Part shown: positions 34,703-42,986 of the stretch, one piece after another
Layout: the number at the start of each line of letters is the position of its first letter
Numbering within the stretch: position 1 is the stretch's first letter
NCBI GenBank assembly: GCA_963738185.1
Contig: CAVTVA010000003.1
Span: 1,736,001 to 1,800,000, forward strand
Direction of reading: 5' to 3'
Length of the DNA stretch: 64,000 nucleotides
Source: AP-15 sp963738185
Lineage (GTDB): Bacteria; Pseudomonadota; Alphaproteobacteria; ATCC43930; CGMCC-115725
Made by a program: the position numbers and the translations under genes
The notes under the pieces: generated by a model
Seen by the model: only the letters and a program-made list of their open reading frames with translations
Told to the model about the DNA's origin: nothing
Databases searched by the model: none

Positions 34703-35533
34703 TTACGGCCGCAGCACCAGCCCCTCTTGCGCGACGATCGTCCCCGGCCGTGCATTCGCCGCCTCGGCCGCGATCCGGTCCATAAACGCGTCGTCGTGAC
34801 CGGGGTCGTGATGAAAGATGACTAGGGTGCGCGCGGCCGCCGCATCGGCGAGACGCACCCCCTCCTGCCAGGTGGAATGCCCCCAGTCCTTGTGGCTCGA
34901 ATATTCGGCATCGGTGTAGGTGGCGTCGTAAATCATCACGTCCGCACCATCAGCCAGCCCCAAGATGCTGCGGTCGAGCCCGCCCGGGCGATGCTCGGTG
35001 TCGGTGATATAGGCAACCGCCTTGCCGGAATATTCGATGCGGTAGCCGGTGGCGCCGTTGGGATGGTTGAGCGGTGCCGTCGCGATCCGAATCCCGCGAT
35101 GTGGCGAGAGCTTTTTGCCGGCGGTGAAATCGACGAACTCGATTTTGGCGGTAAAGATGCCCATCGGGATCGGAAATAAGGGCGCGATCATCATGCTGTT
35201 CAGCACCGCCTCGATGCCGATGCCGTCGAGGTGCCCGGCCCAGATTCGGATCCGGCTGCGCGCGTCATAGCACGGGGCAAAAAACGGCAGGCCGCAGATA
35301 TGGTCAAAATGGCTATGGCTGTAAAACAGATCGAGCTCGGCTGGGTCGCCGGCCCGCACCAGCTCGTTGCCGAGCAGGCGAAGCCCGGTGCCGCCGTCGA
35401 ACACCATCAGCCGGTCGCCGCATCGAATCTCGACGCAGGACGTGTTGCCGCCATAGCGCACGGTATCCGGGCCGGGACAAGCGATGCTGCCGCGCACACC
35501 CCAAAACCGCACCGTGTAATTCGGCTGGACCAA
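34703..35533 (-). CDS. MBL-fold metallo-hydrolase
   Basis: This is a 276-residue metallo-beta-lactamase fold hydrolase. Motif HSHFDHICGLPFF near residue 75 gives the first three metal ligands. TDTEHRPGG and DATYTDAEYSSHKDWGHST give later ones, and LVIFHHDPGHDDAF is the final His motif. VRFWGVRGSIACPGPDTVRYGGNTSCVEI is the N-terminus of the group often annotated as class II-like phosphodiesterases or RNase Z-like hydrolases. The substrate is unknown. A role as cyclic-nucleotide phosphodiesterase is tempting beside the cyclase, Crp and CNB genes of this window but is unproven. It converges with the permease gene. Confidence 0.82.
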   Translation of the reverse strand: MVQPNYTVRFWGVRGSIACPGPDTVRYGGNTSCVEIRCGDRLMVFDGGTGLRLLGNELVRAGDPAELDLFYSHSHFDHICGLPFFAPCYDARSRIRIWAGHLDGIGIEAVLNSMMIAPLFPIPMGIFTAKIEFVDFTAGKKLSPHRGIRIATAPLNHPNGATGYRIEYSGKAVAYITDTEHRPGGLDRSILGLADGADVMIYDATYTDAEYSSHKDWGHSTWQEGVRLADAAAARTLVIFHHDPGHDDAFMDRIAAEAANARPGTIVAQEGLVLRP

Positions 35534-35716
35534 GCCTCGGGTCCTAATCTGCTACCCTCGCCTCTCCGGTAATATCGATTGGTTTGCTGAAAAAAGCTAT
35601 ATCGCCGGGGCGGCGGCCACGCGGTATGCGGGTTTTTCGTGATCTTCTTCTAAACCTGTCGTTAACCAGTTCAGGATATCAGTGGGCTTCCCCCCCACCC
35701 ACACGGAGCGTCGGTC

Positions 35717-35980
35717 GTGCCCCAGGCTGATGACCAGACCACTGATGAGCAGACCAGTGATGACCAGACCACCGATTATCAGGCCGCGGTTGCCCTGTTT
35801 CTGCGCACCAAAAGCATCACCCGCTGCCCTACGGTGTGCGCGGTGCCGACCCAGGCGACCGTCGCAGCTGACGATCGCGCCGCCTATCGCAGCTATATCG
35901 CGGCCAAGGAAGCGGCCCGCCTGGAAAGGGCCAGATCGCAGCGGCACCTGGTTCATCCCTGGCCGTCGCTCACCGTTTGA
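35717..35980 (+). CDS. Small protein with Asp/Gln/Thr repeat and Cys pair
   Basis: This encodes 87 residues from a GTG with GGAG about 10 bases upstream. Residues 5-22 are a 15-base-coded repeat (DDQTT, DEQTS, DDQTT, DYQ). The rest contains FLRTKSITRCPTVCAVPTQATV with a Cys-x3-Cys, then a basic helical tail (RAAYRSYIAAKEAARLERARSQR). There is no signal peptide. The Cys motif region looks conserved in character, but I cannot name a family. The same-strand FAD monooxygenase gene starts 45 bases downstream of its stop. Confidence 0.5.
   Translation: MPQADDQTTDEQTSDDQTTDYQAAVALFLRTKSITRCPTVCAVPTQATVAADDRAAYRSYIAAKEAARLERARSQRHLVHPWPSLTV
35729..35782. repeat. In-frame 15-base tandem repeat (3.6 copies)
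   Basis: Units gatgaccagaccact, gatgagcagaccagt, gatgaccagaccacc and the partial gattatcag encode acidic/polar pentapeptides at the N-terminus of the small protein. The period equals that at 32336-32380 and both share atgaccag. Confidence 0.75.
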
Positions 35981-36024
35981 GTGGAGGATCGGCTTGCGAT
36001 CGGCCGGTGCCGCGGAGAAGTGCC

Positions 36025-37248
36025 GTGAGCGATAGCGACCTGTCGGTGCGCTGCTGCATCGCCGGCGGCGGCCCCGCCGGCATGATGCTCGGCCTGTTGC
36101 TGGCGCGCGCCGGCGTCTCGGTGCTGGTGCTCGAAAAGCACGCGGATTTTCTGCGTGATTTCCGCGGCGACACGATCCACCCCTCGACCCTTGAAATCAT
36201 GCACGAGCTCGGGCTGCTCGATGAGTTTCTGCGCCGTCCGCACCAGGAAGCCCGGACGGTTGGCGCCCAGATCGGCGACGATGTCATCGATCTCGCCGAT
36301 TTTACCCGCCTGCCGACCCGCTGCCGCTTTATCGCGTTTATGCCGCAATGGGATTTCCTCGACTTTGTTGCCGAGCAGGCGCGGCGCTATCCAAGTTTTC
36401 AGCTCAGGACCTGCGCCGAGGTGACCGGTCTGGTCGAGCAGGCCGGGCGGATCATCGGCGCGCGGGCCGAAACCCCCGAGGGCGCCTTGACCGTCCACGC
36501 CGATCTGGTCATTGGCGCCGATGGCCGGCATTCGACCGTGCGCGACAAGGCCGGCTTCACCAGCGACGATATCGGCGCTCCGATGGACGTGCTGTGGATG
36601 CGGCTGCCGCGGCGCCCGGACGATCCGGCACAGACCCTGGGCCGCGTCGATGCCGGGCGAATCCTGGTGATGCTCAACCGCGAGGAGTATTGGCAATGCG
36701 CCTTTGTCATCGCCAAGGGCGGGTTTGACGAGATCCGGCGACGCGGCCTGCCGTACCTGCGCGCCGAGCTCGGCCGCCTGGTTCCCTATCTGCGCGAGCG
36801 GACTGGCGAGCTGCGCGATTGGGATGACGTCAAGCTGTTGAGCGTCGCGGTCGATCGCCTGCGCGTGTGGCACCGGCCGGGTGTGCTGTGCATTGGCGAT
36901 GCCGCGCACACGATGTCGCCGGTCGGCGGCGTCGGCATCAATTTGGCGATCCAGGACGCGGTCGCCGCCGCCAACATTCTGGCGCTGCCGCTGCTGAGAG
37001 GGGCGGTCGGCGACAATGATCTGCGTGCGGTGCAGCGCCGCCGCGAGTTCCCGACGCGGGCCATGCAGCGGGTCCAGGTGATCGTGCAGAACCGGGTCAT
37101 CGGCCGCGTCCTGCGCAGCACCGGCAAGCTGTCGGCGCCGTTGCTGCTGCGGATGTTCGCGCGCTGGCCGCTGCTGCGGCGGCTTCCGGCGCGGTTGATC
37201 GGCCTCGGCTTTCGCCCCGAACATGTCCGGACTCCCGCGCCGGCTTGA
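36025..37248 (+). CDS. FAD-dependent monooxygenase (PheA/TfdB type)
   Basis: The 407-residue flavoprotein is of the aromatic hydroxylase family. CCIAGGGPAGMMLGLLLARAGVSVLVLEK is the N-terminal FAD-binding Rossmann motif. DLVIGADGRHSTVRDKAG is the DG motif for FAD and NAD(P)H. LCIGDAAHTMSPVGGVGINLAIQDAVAAAN is the GD motif near the C-terminus. It would hydroxylate or oxidise a small molecule. GTG 36025 is preferred because GGAGAAG lies just upstream; the longer frame from 35977 has no such site. No pathway genes flank it, only decayed genes. Confidence 0.85.
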   Translation: MSDSDLSVRCCIAGGGPAGMMLGLLLARAGVSVLVLEKHADFLRDFRGDTIHPSTLEIMHELGLLDEFLRRPHQEARTVGAQIGDDVIDLADFTRLPTRCRFIAFMPQWDFLDFVAEQARRYPSFQLRTCAEVTGLVEQAGRIIGARAETPEGALTVHADLVIGADGRHSTVRDKAGFTSDDIGAPMDVLWMRLPRRPDDPAQTLGRVDAGRILVMLNREEYWQCAFVIAKGGFDEIRRRGLPYLRAELGRLVPYLRERTGELRDWDDVKLLSVAVDRLRVWHRPGVLCIGDAAHTMSPVGGVGINLAIQDAVAAANILALPLLRGAVGDNDLRAVQRRREFPTRAMQRVQVIVQNRVIGRVLRSTGKLSAPLLLRMFARWPLLRRLPARLIGLGFRPEHVRTPAPA

Positions 37249-37271
37249 GCCCGGGTTGGGGGAGACGCGGG

Positions 37272-37421
37272 CTAGAGCGGTTTGCCATCTTGTGCGCCGA
37301 GGGAGAGCGACTTTGTCAGAAAGACCCGCGTCGCGCCGTCGGGCGGGCAGGCGATCTCGCCGAAGCACCGATAGCCGCATCGCTCGTAAAAGCCCGGCGC
37401 CTGGAATGTGGCCGTAGCCCC
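37272..37421 (-). pseudogene. C-terminal remnant of a GNAT acetyltransferase
   Basis: The minus strand encodes GATATFQAPGFYERCGYRCFGEIACPPDGATRVFLTKSL, the last beta strands of Gcn5-type acetyltransferases (the FQAPGFYE-x-x-GY-x-x-FGE signature). Only about 50 of 150-170 residues survive. Upstream, the frame runs into sequence that codes, on the other strand, for a LysR remnant. The junction is near 37416-37421. Non-functional. Confidence 0.65.
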
Positions 37422-37799
37422 GATTATCTCGAACGCTTTGGTCTCCCGGATTTTGCGGGCGGCTGCCCTGGCCATCGCGTCATAGCACTGCCCGACGAGT
37501 TCTGCGATCTGCCCCAAATGCGATGGCTTGCCGACCTCGCCATAAAGGCGCGTGTCGTCCTCAAGACGAGCAGTTACGACAACCGCTTCCGTTCACTCCT
37601 TGCGGGCGACGGCATGGCGTACCTGCCGCGCTTTCATGCCGATGGAGAGGCTGGACTGAAACGGATCGACGAGACGCCCACACCAGCGCCTGTGGTGGAC
37701 CTCTGGCTTGCCGTCCACAAGGACAACCGCAATACCCGGCGCATCAGGGCAGTTATTAAAGCAATCGCCTCTGCGGCGTCCAAGCGGATTGCAAAATAG
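37416..37799 (+). pseudogene. C-terminal remnant of a LysR-family regulator
   Basis: From 37416 the plus strand gives SPDYLERFGLP ... HRVIALPDEF, then VVLKTSSYDNRFRSLLAGDGMAYLPRFHAD and VVDLWLAVHKDNRNTRRIRAVIKAIA. That is the effector-binding half of a LysR regulator, with the usual GDGMAYLP loop and the WLAVHKD strand. The N-terminal helix-turn-helix and the first effector subdomain are absent: before 37416 the DNA is the GNAT remnant. About 127 residues of roughly 300 remain. Confidence 0.65.
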
Positions 37800-37800
37800 C

Positions 37801-37968
37801 TGGCACTCGATACTGGCCCAGCTGGTGGCGCTTACGGAGATCCGCGGCGAGTACGTGCCGGGCCCGCATCTGACGGCACTCGCGATCAAGCACGGGCTGA
37901 CTTTGTGTTCAACAGACGGCGATCTCGCTCGATTTCCCGGGTTGACGTGGCAAAACTCACTGGTGTAG
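37801..37968 (+). pseudogene. C-terminal remnant of a VapC-type PIN-domain toxin
   Basis: Two bases after the LysR stop a frame gives WHSILAQLVALTEIRGEYVPGPHLTALAIKHGLTLCSTDGDLARFPGLTWQN and a TAG. This is the second half of VapC PIN-domain ribonucleases (LVxDAHLAALAIEHG...STDxDFxRFPG). The usual Asp before the His is replaced by Gly-Pro, so one metal ligand is lost, while STDGD is kept. There is no start, no first half and no VapB antitoxin gene. Non-functional. Confidence 0.65.
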
Positions 37969-38098
37969 CAGCGCCGAACCGGCGCGCAGCGAAAGAAGCA
38001 TCGTTCTCGACGCCAGGTTTACGACACTCTGGACTTTCACGCATGCGCGCCGCTTTCCGTTGTGGCTTAATGGCGCCATCGAACAAGGGAGCGACGCA

Positions 38099-39400
38099 AT
38101 GCCGAATGTCGAACCGCACCGCTTGTCGGCGACCGAAATCGCGCGAAAGACCGAGGGTGGCGGGTTGACCGCGGAGGCGGTGGTGGCGAGCTGCCTTGAG
38201 CGCATTGCCGCGCGCGAGTCGGTGGTGCGGGCGTGGGCTTTTCTGGCGCGCGAGGCTGCGCTGGCCGAGGCGCGGGCGTTCGACCGGGCGGGCAAGAAGA
38301 TGCTGCTCGGCGGCGTGCCGTTTGGGCTCAAGGACATTTTCGATGCCGCCGGGATGCCGGCCGGCTACGGCTCGCGCATCTATACCGGGTGGCGGCCGCC
38401 CTCGGACGCCAGTGCTGCGGCGTTGCCGAAAGCGGCGGGCGCGATCCTGCTCGGCAAGACGATCACGACCGAATTCGCCAATCGGTATCCCGGCCCGACC
38501 TCCAACCCATACGACCCGGCGCGCACGCCCGGCGGCTCGTCGAGCGGGTCGGCGGCGGCGGTCGCCGATTTTATGGTGCCATTGGCGATCGGGACCCAGA
38601 CGGCAGGCTCGGTTCTCCGCCCGGCTGCTTATTGCGGGGTCATCGGCTTTAAGCCGAGCTTCGGCCTGTTTCCGCCGGCCGGCATGCGGATCAACACCGA
38701 GGCCTTTGACACGGTCGGCATCATGGCCCGCGGGGTCGCCGATATCGCGCTGTTCCGCGCGGCGATGATGGCAATCCCCTATCACCCGCCGGCGATGCCG
38801 CAGACGGCGCCGCGCATCGGGCTCTGCCGCGGCCCGCATTGGGACGACGCCGAACCCGAAGGCCGTGCGGTGCTGGAAGCCGCAGCCGACCGGCTGGCCG
38901 CCGCCGGCGCAAGGATCGCCGATACCGCGCTGCCGCCGGAATGCGCCGAGTGCGACGACTATCAGCGGGTGATCGGCGCGTTTGAGGGGCTGCGCAACCA
39001 CATGCCCGAGCTCTACCGGCACGAGGCGCTCTTAAGCCCGCAATTGCGCGAGACCAAGATCGCGCTCGGCCGCAAGCTGAGCCTCGACCAGTTCCGCGAT
39101 GCCTGTCGCGGCGCCGACCAGGCGCGTGCGGCGGCATGGGAATGGGCCGCGGGCTTTGACGCGATCCTGACTCTGCCGGCACCGGGCGAGGCGCCGCGCG
39201 GGCTCGGCGACACCGGCTCGGCGATGTTCAACGCGATCTGGACGCAGCTCCACATGCCCTGCCTGACCCTGCCGGCGGGCCGGGGCCCGAACGGGCTGCC
39301 GCTCGGCGTCCAGCTGGTCGGCGGGCGCCATGACGATGCCCGGCTGCTGGAGGTGGCCCTCTGGGTCGAACGCCGGCTGTCGCAAGGAGAACCGAAATGA
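38099..39400 (+). CDS. Amidase (amidase-signature family), first of a tandem pair
   Basis: The 433-residue amide hydrolase uses the Ser-cisSer-Lys triad. The Lys is in FGLKDIFDAAG near residue 83. The cis-Ser is in GGSSSGSAAAVADFM and the nucleophile Ser in GTQTAGSVLRPAAYCGVIGFKPS. Length fits the family (430-500). ATG 38099 is preceded by GGGAG. The stop overlaps the start of a second amidase (ATGA). The two proteins share the same layout and are clear paralogues. The substrate is unknown; a role in amide or peptide catabolism with the NIPSNAP proteins that follow is inferred from position. Confidence 0.9.
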   Translation: MPNVEPHRLSATEIARKTEGGGLTAEAVVASCLERIAARESVVRAWAFLAREAALAEARAFDRAGKKMLLGGVPFGLKDIFDAAGMPAGYGSRIYTGWRPPSDASAAALPKAAGAILLGKTITTEFANRYPGPTSNPYDPARTPGGSSSGSAAAVADFMVPLAIGTQTAGSVLRPAAYCGVIGFKPSFGLFPPAGMRINTEAFDTVGIMARGVADIALFRAAMMAIPYHPPAMPQTAPRIGLCRGPHWDDAEPEGRAVLEAAADRLAAAGARIADTALPPECAECDDYQRVIGAFEGLRNHMPELYRHEALLSPQLRETKIALGRKLSLDQFRDACRGADQARAAAWEWAAGFDAILTLPAPGEAPRGLGDTGSAMFNAIWTQLHMPCLTLPAGRGPNGLPLGVQLVGGRHDDARLLEVALWVERRLSQGEPK

Positions 39401-40668
39401 GCGGCGCCGAGCGGCTGACCGCGAGCGAGGCGGCGGCCCGCCTCGAAGCCGGCGACCTTTCCGCGGAAGCGCTGGTGCGCAACTGCCTCGACCGCGCCGA
39501 GGCGCGCGCCGCGGTCAAGGCCTGGGTGTGGCTCGACCCTGAACTGGCCCTGGCGCAGGCGCGCGCGATCGACCGCGCCGGCCGCCCGGGGCTGTTGAAG
39601 GGCGTGCCGGTCGGGGTCAAGGACGTGATCGACACCTACGACATGCCGACCCAGCACGGCTCGCCGATCTATCGCGGCAATCGCCCGTTCGCCGACGCCG
39701 CCTGTGTCGCGCTGACCCGCGCCGCGGGCGGCGTGATCCTCGGCAAAACCGTGACTACCGAGTTCGCCAATCGCCATCCGCGCGAAACGGTTCACCCGCA
39801 CAATGCGGCGCACACCCCCGGCGGCTCGTCGAGCGGCTCGGCGGCGGCGGTCGCCGATTTCCAGGTGCCGGTCGGCTTCGGCACGCAGACCGGCGGCTCG
39901 ACGATCCGTCCGGCGGCGTTTTGCGGGGTGATCGGCTACAAGCCGTCGTTTGGCGAGTTCAGCCGGGTCGGCATCAAGATGCAGTGCCACAACCTCGATA
40001 CGCTCGGCGTCATCTGTCGCAGCCTCGACGATGTGGCGCTGATGCGCGCAGTGCTGCTGGCGCAGCCCCGGCACCGGGTTGATCGTTCGTCGAGCGCGCC
40101 GCGCATCGGTTTCTGCCGCACACCCGCCTGGGAGCACGCCAGCACCGACACCCAGGCATTGCTCGAACGTACCGCATCCCGGCTGTCGGCGGCGGGTGCG
40201 CCGGTCAAGGACGCGGCGCCGGTCCCAACCGATTTCCTCGACCATCAGCGGCGCATCTTCGAATTCGAGGCGGCGCGGAATTACGCCCATGAATACGAGG
40301 CGCATGGCGACCAGCTGAGCCCGGCATTGCGCGATGGGCTGCTGACGCCGGGCCGCGCCTTGCCGCTCGCCAGATATACCGAGGCGATCGAAGCTGCCGA
40401 GATGTTTCGCTCCCGCCTCGATGATGTGTTCGGCGAATTCGATGTATTGCTGACGCCGAGCGCGGTCGGCGAGGCGCCCGAGGGCCTGGGCTCGACCGGC
40501 GACGCGCGCTTCAACGCGATCTGGACCCTCGCTTGGACGCCATGCGTCACCCTGCCTGCCGGCTCGGGCCGCAACGGCTTGCCGCTCGGCATCCAGCTCG
40601 TCGGGCCGCGCTTTGGCGATGAAGGATTGCTCGACGCCGCCGCCTGGGTCGAGGCCCGGCTTGGCTGA
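39397..40668 (+). CDS. Amidase (amidase-signature family), second of a tandem pair
   Basis: The 423-residue paralogue of the preceding amidase keeps all triad residues. The Lys is in VGVKDVIDTYDMPTQHGSP. The cis-Ser is in GGSSSGSAAAVADFQVP and the nucleophile in GTQTGGSTIRPAAFCGVIGYKPSFGEF. The ATG overlaps the previous stop by 4 bases. Sequence between the motifs differs widely from the first copy, so the duplication is old and the two may act on different amides or form a heteromer. The first NIPSNAP gene follows 66 bases downstream. Confidence 0.9.
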   Translation: MSGAERLTASEAAARLEAGDLSAEALVRNCLDRAEARAAVKAWVWLDPELALAQARAIDRAGRPGLLKGVPVGVKDVIDTYDMPTQHGSPIYRGNRPFADAACVALTRAAGGVILGKTVTTEFANRHPRETVHPHNAAHTPGGSSSGSAAAVADFQVPVGFGTQTGGSTIRPAAFCGVIGYKPSFGEFSRVGIKMQCHNLDTLGVICRSLDDVALMRAVLLAQPRHRVDRSSSAPRIGFCRTPAWEHASTDTQALLERTASRLSAAGAPVKDAAPVPTDFLDHQRRIFEFEAARNYAHEYEAHGDQLSPALRDGLLTPGRALPLARYTEAIEAAEMFRSRLDDVFGEFDVLLTPSAVGEAPEGLGSTGDARFNAIWTLAWTPCVTLPAGSGRNGLPLGIQLVGPRFGDEGLLDAAAWVEARLG

Positions 40669-40734
40669 GCCGGCGCGCTTGCCGGCGGCCGCCGGCCGAC
40701 GCATTCTGCACGGGACACCCTCGGAGGAGACCAG

Positions 40735-41061
40735 ATGATCTATGAATTGCGCGTCTATCACTGTGTGCCAGGGCGCCTGCCGGACCTGATCAAGCGGTTC
40801 GACACCCTAACCTTGCCGCTGTGGGAAAAACACGGGATCCAGCAAGCCGGGTTTTGGACCGTGGCGATCGGCACCTCGAACCAGGACCTCTATTACATGC
40901 TGAAGTGGGAATCGCTCGACGATCGGGCGAGAAGGTTCGCCGGGTTCCAGGCCGATCCCGAATGGATCTCCGGGCGGGCCGAGACCGAAAAGAACGGCCA
41001 GATCGTCGCGTCCATCACCAACACGATCCTGCAGCCGACCAGCTTTTCGGCGGTAAAATAA
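40735..41061 (+). CDS. NIPSNAP-family protein, first of a pair
   Basis: The 108-residue dimeric alpha/beta-barrel (ferredoxin-like) protein of the NIPSNAP family starts YELRVYHCVPGRLPDLIKRF. It ends in ADPEWISGRAETEKNGQIV...ILQPTSFSAVK. GGAGGAGACC precedes the ATG. Biochemical roles of bacterial NIPSNAPs are poorly known; many sit in catabolic operons. A second copy of exactly the same length follows at 41257-41583 with about 69% identity by hand count. Confidence 0.85.
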   Translation: MIYELRVYHCVPGRLPDLIKRFDTLTLPLWEKHGIQQAGFWTVAIGTSNQDLYYMLKWESLDDRARRFAGFQADPEWISGRAETEKNGQIVASITNTILQPTSFSAVK

Positions 41062-41070
41062 GTCCTTCTT

Positions 41071-41187
41071 TCGTCATTCGCGGGAAAGCGGAAATCTAGC
41101 GGCGAAAGAGCCGGGTTCGCCCTGGACCCCCGCTTTCGCGGGGGTGACGAATGAGCTCCGGACCCCGCTTTCGCGGGGGTGACGAAT
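41071..41187. repeat. Palindromic extragenic repeats (REP-like), three units
   Basis: One inverted unit (tcgtcattcgcgggaaagcg) and two direct units (ggacccccgctttcgcgg followed by gggtgacgaat, at 41124-41152 and 41160-41187) fill the gap between the two NIPSNAP genes. Each unit is a hairpin around ctttcgcg. The same family is at 4474-4566. Confidence 0.7.
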
Positions 41188-41256
41188 AAAAGGTGCGTTT
41201 TGCAGGTCGCTGAGAAATTTAGCGTGACGCCCCAATCCGTGGAAAGGAACCAAAAG

Positions 41257-41583
41257 ATGCTTTACGAACTGCGCATTTATCACTGCCCGCCGGGCCGGCT
41301 CCCGGATCTGCTGAAGCGGTTCGACACGATCACCTTGGGCATCTGGAAACGGCACGGGATCGAGCAGGCCGGGTTCTGGACCACTCTGATCGGCGAGTCG
41401 AACCAGACGCTCCATTACCTGCTCAAATGGGAGTCGCTGGCCGATCGCGAAAGGAAATGGAACGCGTTCCAAGCCGACCCCGAATGGCACACCAAGCGGG
41501 CCCAGACCGAAGCCAACGGGCCAATCGTTGCCCGAGTGGAAAACTACATGCTGCAGCCGACCAGCTTCTCGGCGGTGAAATAG
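41257..41583 (+). CDS. NIPSNAP-family protein, second of a pair
   Basis: This 108-residue protein starts YELRIYHCPPGRLPDLLKRFDTITLGIW and ends with the same LQPTSFSAVK tail as its neighbour. GGAAAGGA lies upstream of ATG 41257; the longer frame from 41179 runs through the repeat and is not used. About 75 of 108 residues match the first copy. The last helix and the tail are the most conserved parts. A strong hairpin with flanking A/T runs follows the stop. Confidence 0.85.
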   Translation: MLYELRIYHCPPGRLPDLLKRFDTITLGIWKRHGIEQAGFWTTLIGESNQTLHYLLKWESLADRERKWNAFQADPEWHTKRAQTEANGPIVARVENYMLQPTSFSAVK

Positions 41584-41598
41584 TTCTCCTGCAACATA

Positions 41599-41632
41599 GC
41601 CGGCGGATCAATTCGGCCGCCGGCAAAATTTT
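41599..41632. terminator. Intrinsic terminator, probably bidirectional
   Basis: GCCGGCGG / CCGCCGGC forms a perfect 8-bp stem with a 10-base loop. It is followed by aaaatttt, which gives a U-run on either strand. It lies 16 bases after the second NIPSNAP stop and also lies beyond the end of the minus-strand sulfotransferase-like gene. Confidence 0.7.
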
Positions 41633-41641
41633 GCGGATCGG

Positions 41642-41664
41642 CCGCGCCCCGCTCCGGGGCGCGG
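41642..41664. terminator. Strong GC hairpin between convergent genes
   Basis: CCGCGCCCC - gctcc - GGGGCGCGG forms a 9-bp perfect stem about 30 bases beyond the end of the minus-strand sulfotransferase-like gene. It has no adjacent U-run. Together with the 41599-41632 hairpin it separates the convergent operons. Confidence 0.5.
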
Positions 41665-41694
41665 AGGCCCCGGGGCTCAGGCGCCAGCGGGCCG

Positions 41695-42855
41695 CTAAAG
41701 TTCGAACCACGGCCCGTTGCCAGGAACCATATGCCTGCCGACCCAATCGCAAAACTTGATGTCCTCCGCGTTCTTCTCGTAGATCGCCAGGCGAGCACGC
41801 CGGTCGAGATCCGCGAGTTCAACATACCTCGCCGAGACATTCATGCGCCCGTATCGCGTGGTGCCGCGAAAACGGATATAATCGTCGAGCTGCTCGAACC
41901 GGATAATTTTTAGATCGAGGATCGCGGCGTTATCGAGGACTGATTCTAGAGAGGGCTCGCTGCCCAATATTTCGCATAGGGGATTTCCTGGGGCGACCAG
42001 GTCGATGATCTTTGGCGCGAGATCGAGCGCGGCGCGCCGATCCGGCAAAAACGCGCTATCGGAAAGTTCGAGCGCGCAGCGCCAGCGGATCACATCGGGG
42101 TGACTTGGTTTGGTGCGAAGCAAATCCAACGCATAGTTAATTACCGAAAGACACGTGTCGATCGGGTCACGAAGAATTGCAAATGCGCTGTCCCAGCCGC
42201 GTTTCAGAGTATTGTTCAAAATTCTTACTGCGGAACCGTGCCCGAATACGGATATATGCCGGGCCTGCGGGTGTTCCAGGCGTAAGATCGTGTTCCGCAG
42301 ATAGGCCAAGCTCGCGCCGAACCAGCCATTGTCATACGCAGGAAATAGGTGGATCGGACAGAACCGAGGGTCGGAACGGAACGCCTCGAACAAAGTGGCG
42401 CCGCCCGATTTTGGAATATCGAAAAAGAACTCCCGCGACAGATGCGCGAACTCGCGCTGCAGCACGATGTCGTGCTGCTCCATGAATTCGTTCGAGGACA
42501 AAATTTGGCGGATATGGCGCGACGGGGAGACCACGACCTCCTGGGCTATCGCGGCGGTGTCCGGGCTGCGTCCCAACAGCTCCTCAATGTAAAAGCGGGC
42601 AAACTGGCTCGGGCCGCGCCGGCGCAGATCATCGTCCAACCGCCGCAGCCCCGCATCATAGCCCTCGGGATCGATCAGGGCGCGACAGACCCGGGCGAGC
42701 AGCGCGGGATAGCGGCAGGGTCCGGGTTCTGATAACGGCGGCTCGGAAGCGGCACCGGCTTGTTCGTCCGGCGGGCTGGTCCCCGGCTCTGGGAGCGGAT
42801 CTAGCCCGGCGTCTGGCTGGGACGCGATCAGGTCGGCTGTCGGTTGGAGCGCCAT
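41695..42855 (-). CDS. Sulfotransferase-like protein
   Basis: The 386-residue protein has features of P-loop sulfotransferases. FFDIPKSGGATLFEAF is like the 5'-phosphosulfate-binding loop (PKSGGTTL). FAILRDPIDTCLSVINYALD is like the 3'-phosphate motif (RDPIDR...S). The N-terminal 50 residues are Pro/Glu rich and disordered. It could sulfate a glycan or lipid made by the glycosyltransferase encoded just upstream (same strand, 131 bases). ATG 42855 or TTG 42861 are both possible; no strong ribosome site was seen. Codon use is more AT-rich than in neighbours, which hints at acquisition. The assignment rests on two motifs. Confidence 0.55.
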   Translation of the reverse strand: MALQPTADLIASQPDAGLDPLPEPGTSPPDEQAGAASEPPLSEPGPCRYPALLARVCRALIDPEGYDAGLRRLDDDLRRRGPSQFARFYIEELLGRSPDTAAIAQEVVVSPSRHIRQILSSNEFMEQHDIVLQREFAHLSREFFFDIPKSGGATLFEAFRSDPRFCPIHLFPAYDNGWFGASLAYLRNTILRLEHPQARHISVFGHGSAVRILNNTLKRGWDSAFAILRDPIDTCLSVINYALDLLRTKPSHPDVIRWRCALELSDSAFLPDRRAALDLAPKIIDLVAPGNPLCEILGSEPSLESVLDNAAILDLKIIRFEQLDDYIRFRGTTRYGRMNVSARYVELADLDRRARLAIYEKNAEDIKFCDWVGRHMVPGNGPWFEL

Positions 42856-42986
42856 ATCCAAGGGGTTCTTTCAAACAGTAATGTGCGACTGCTCAATTGG
42901 CGGGAGCCCAGCGGGCGCTACGGACCTGCGCGGCGCCTCGGGCGAAGGCAGACCAACTGAAATCGCGGGTCGATCTCAGGCGGCTG

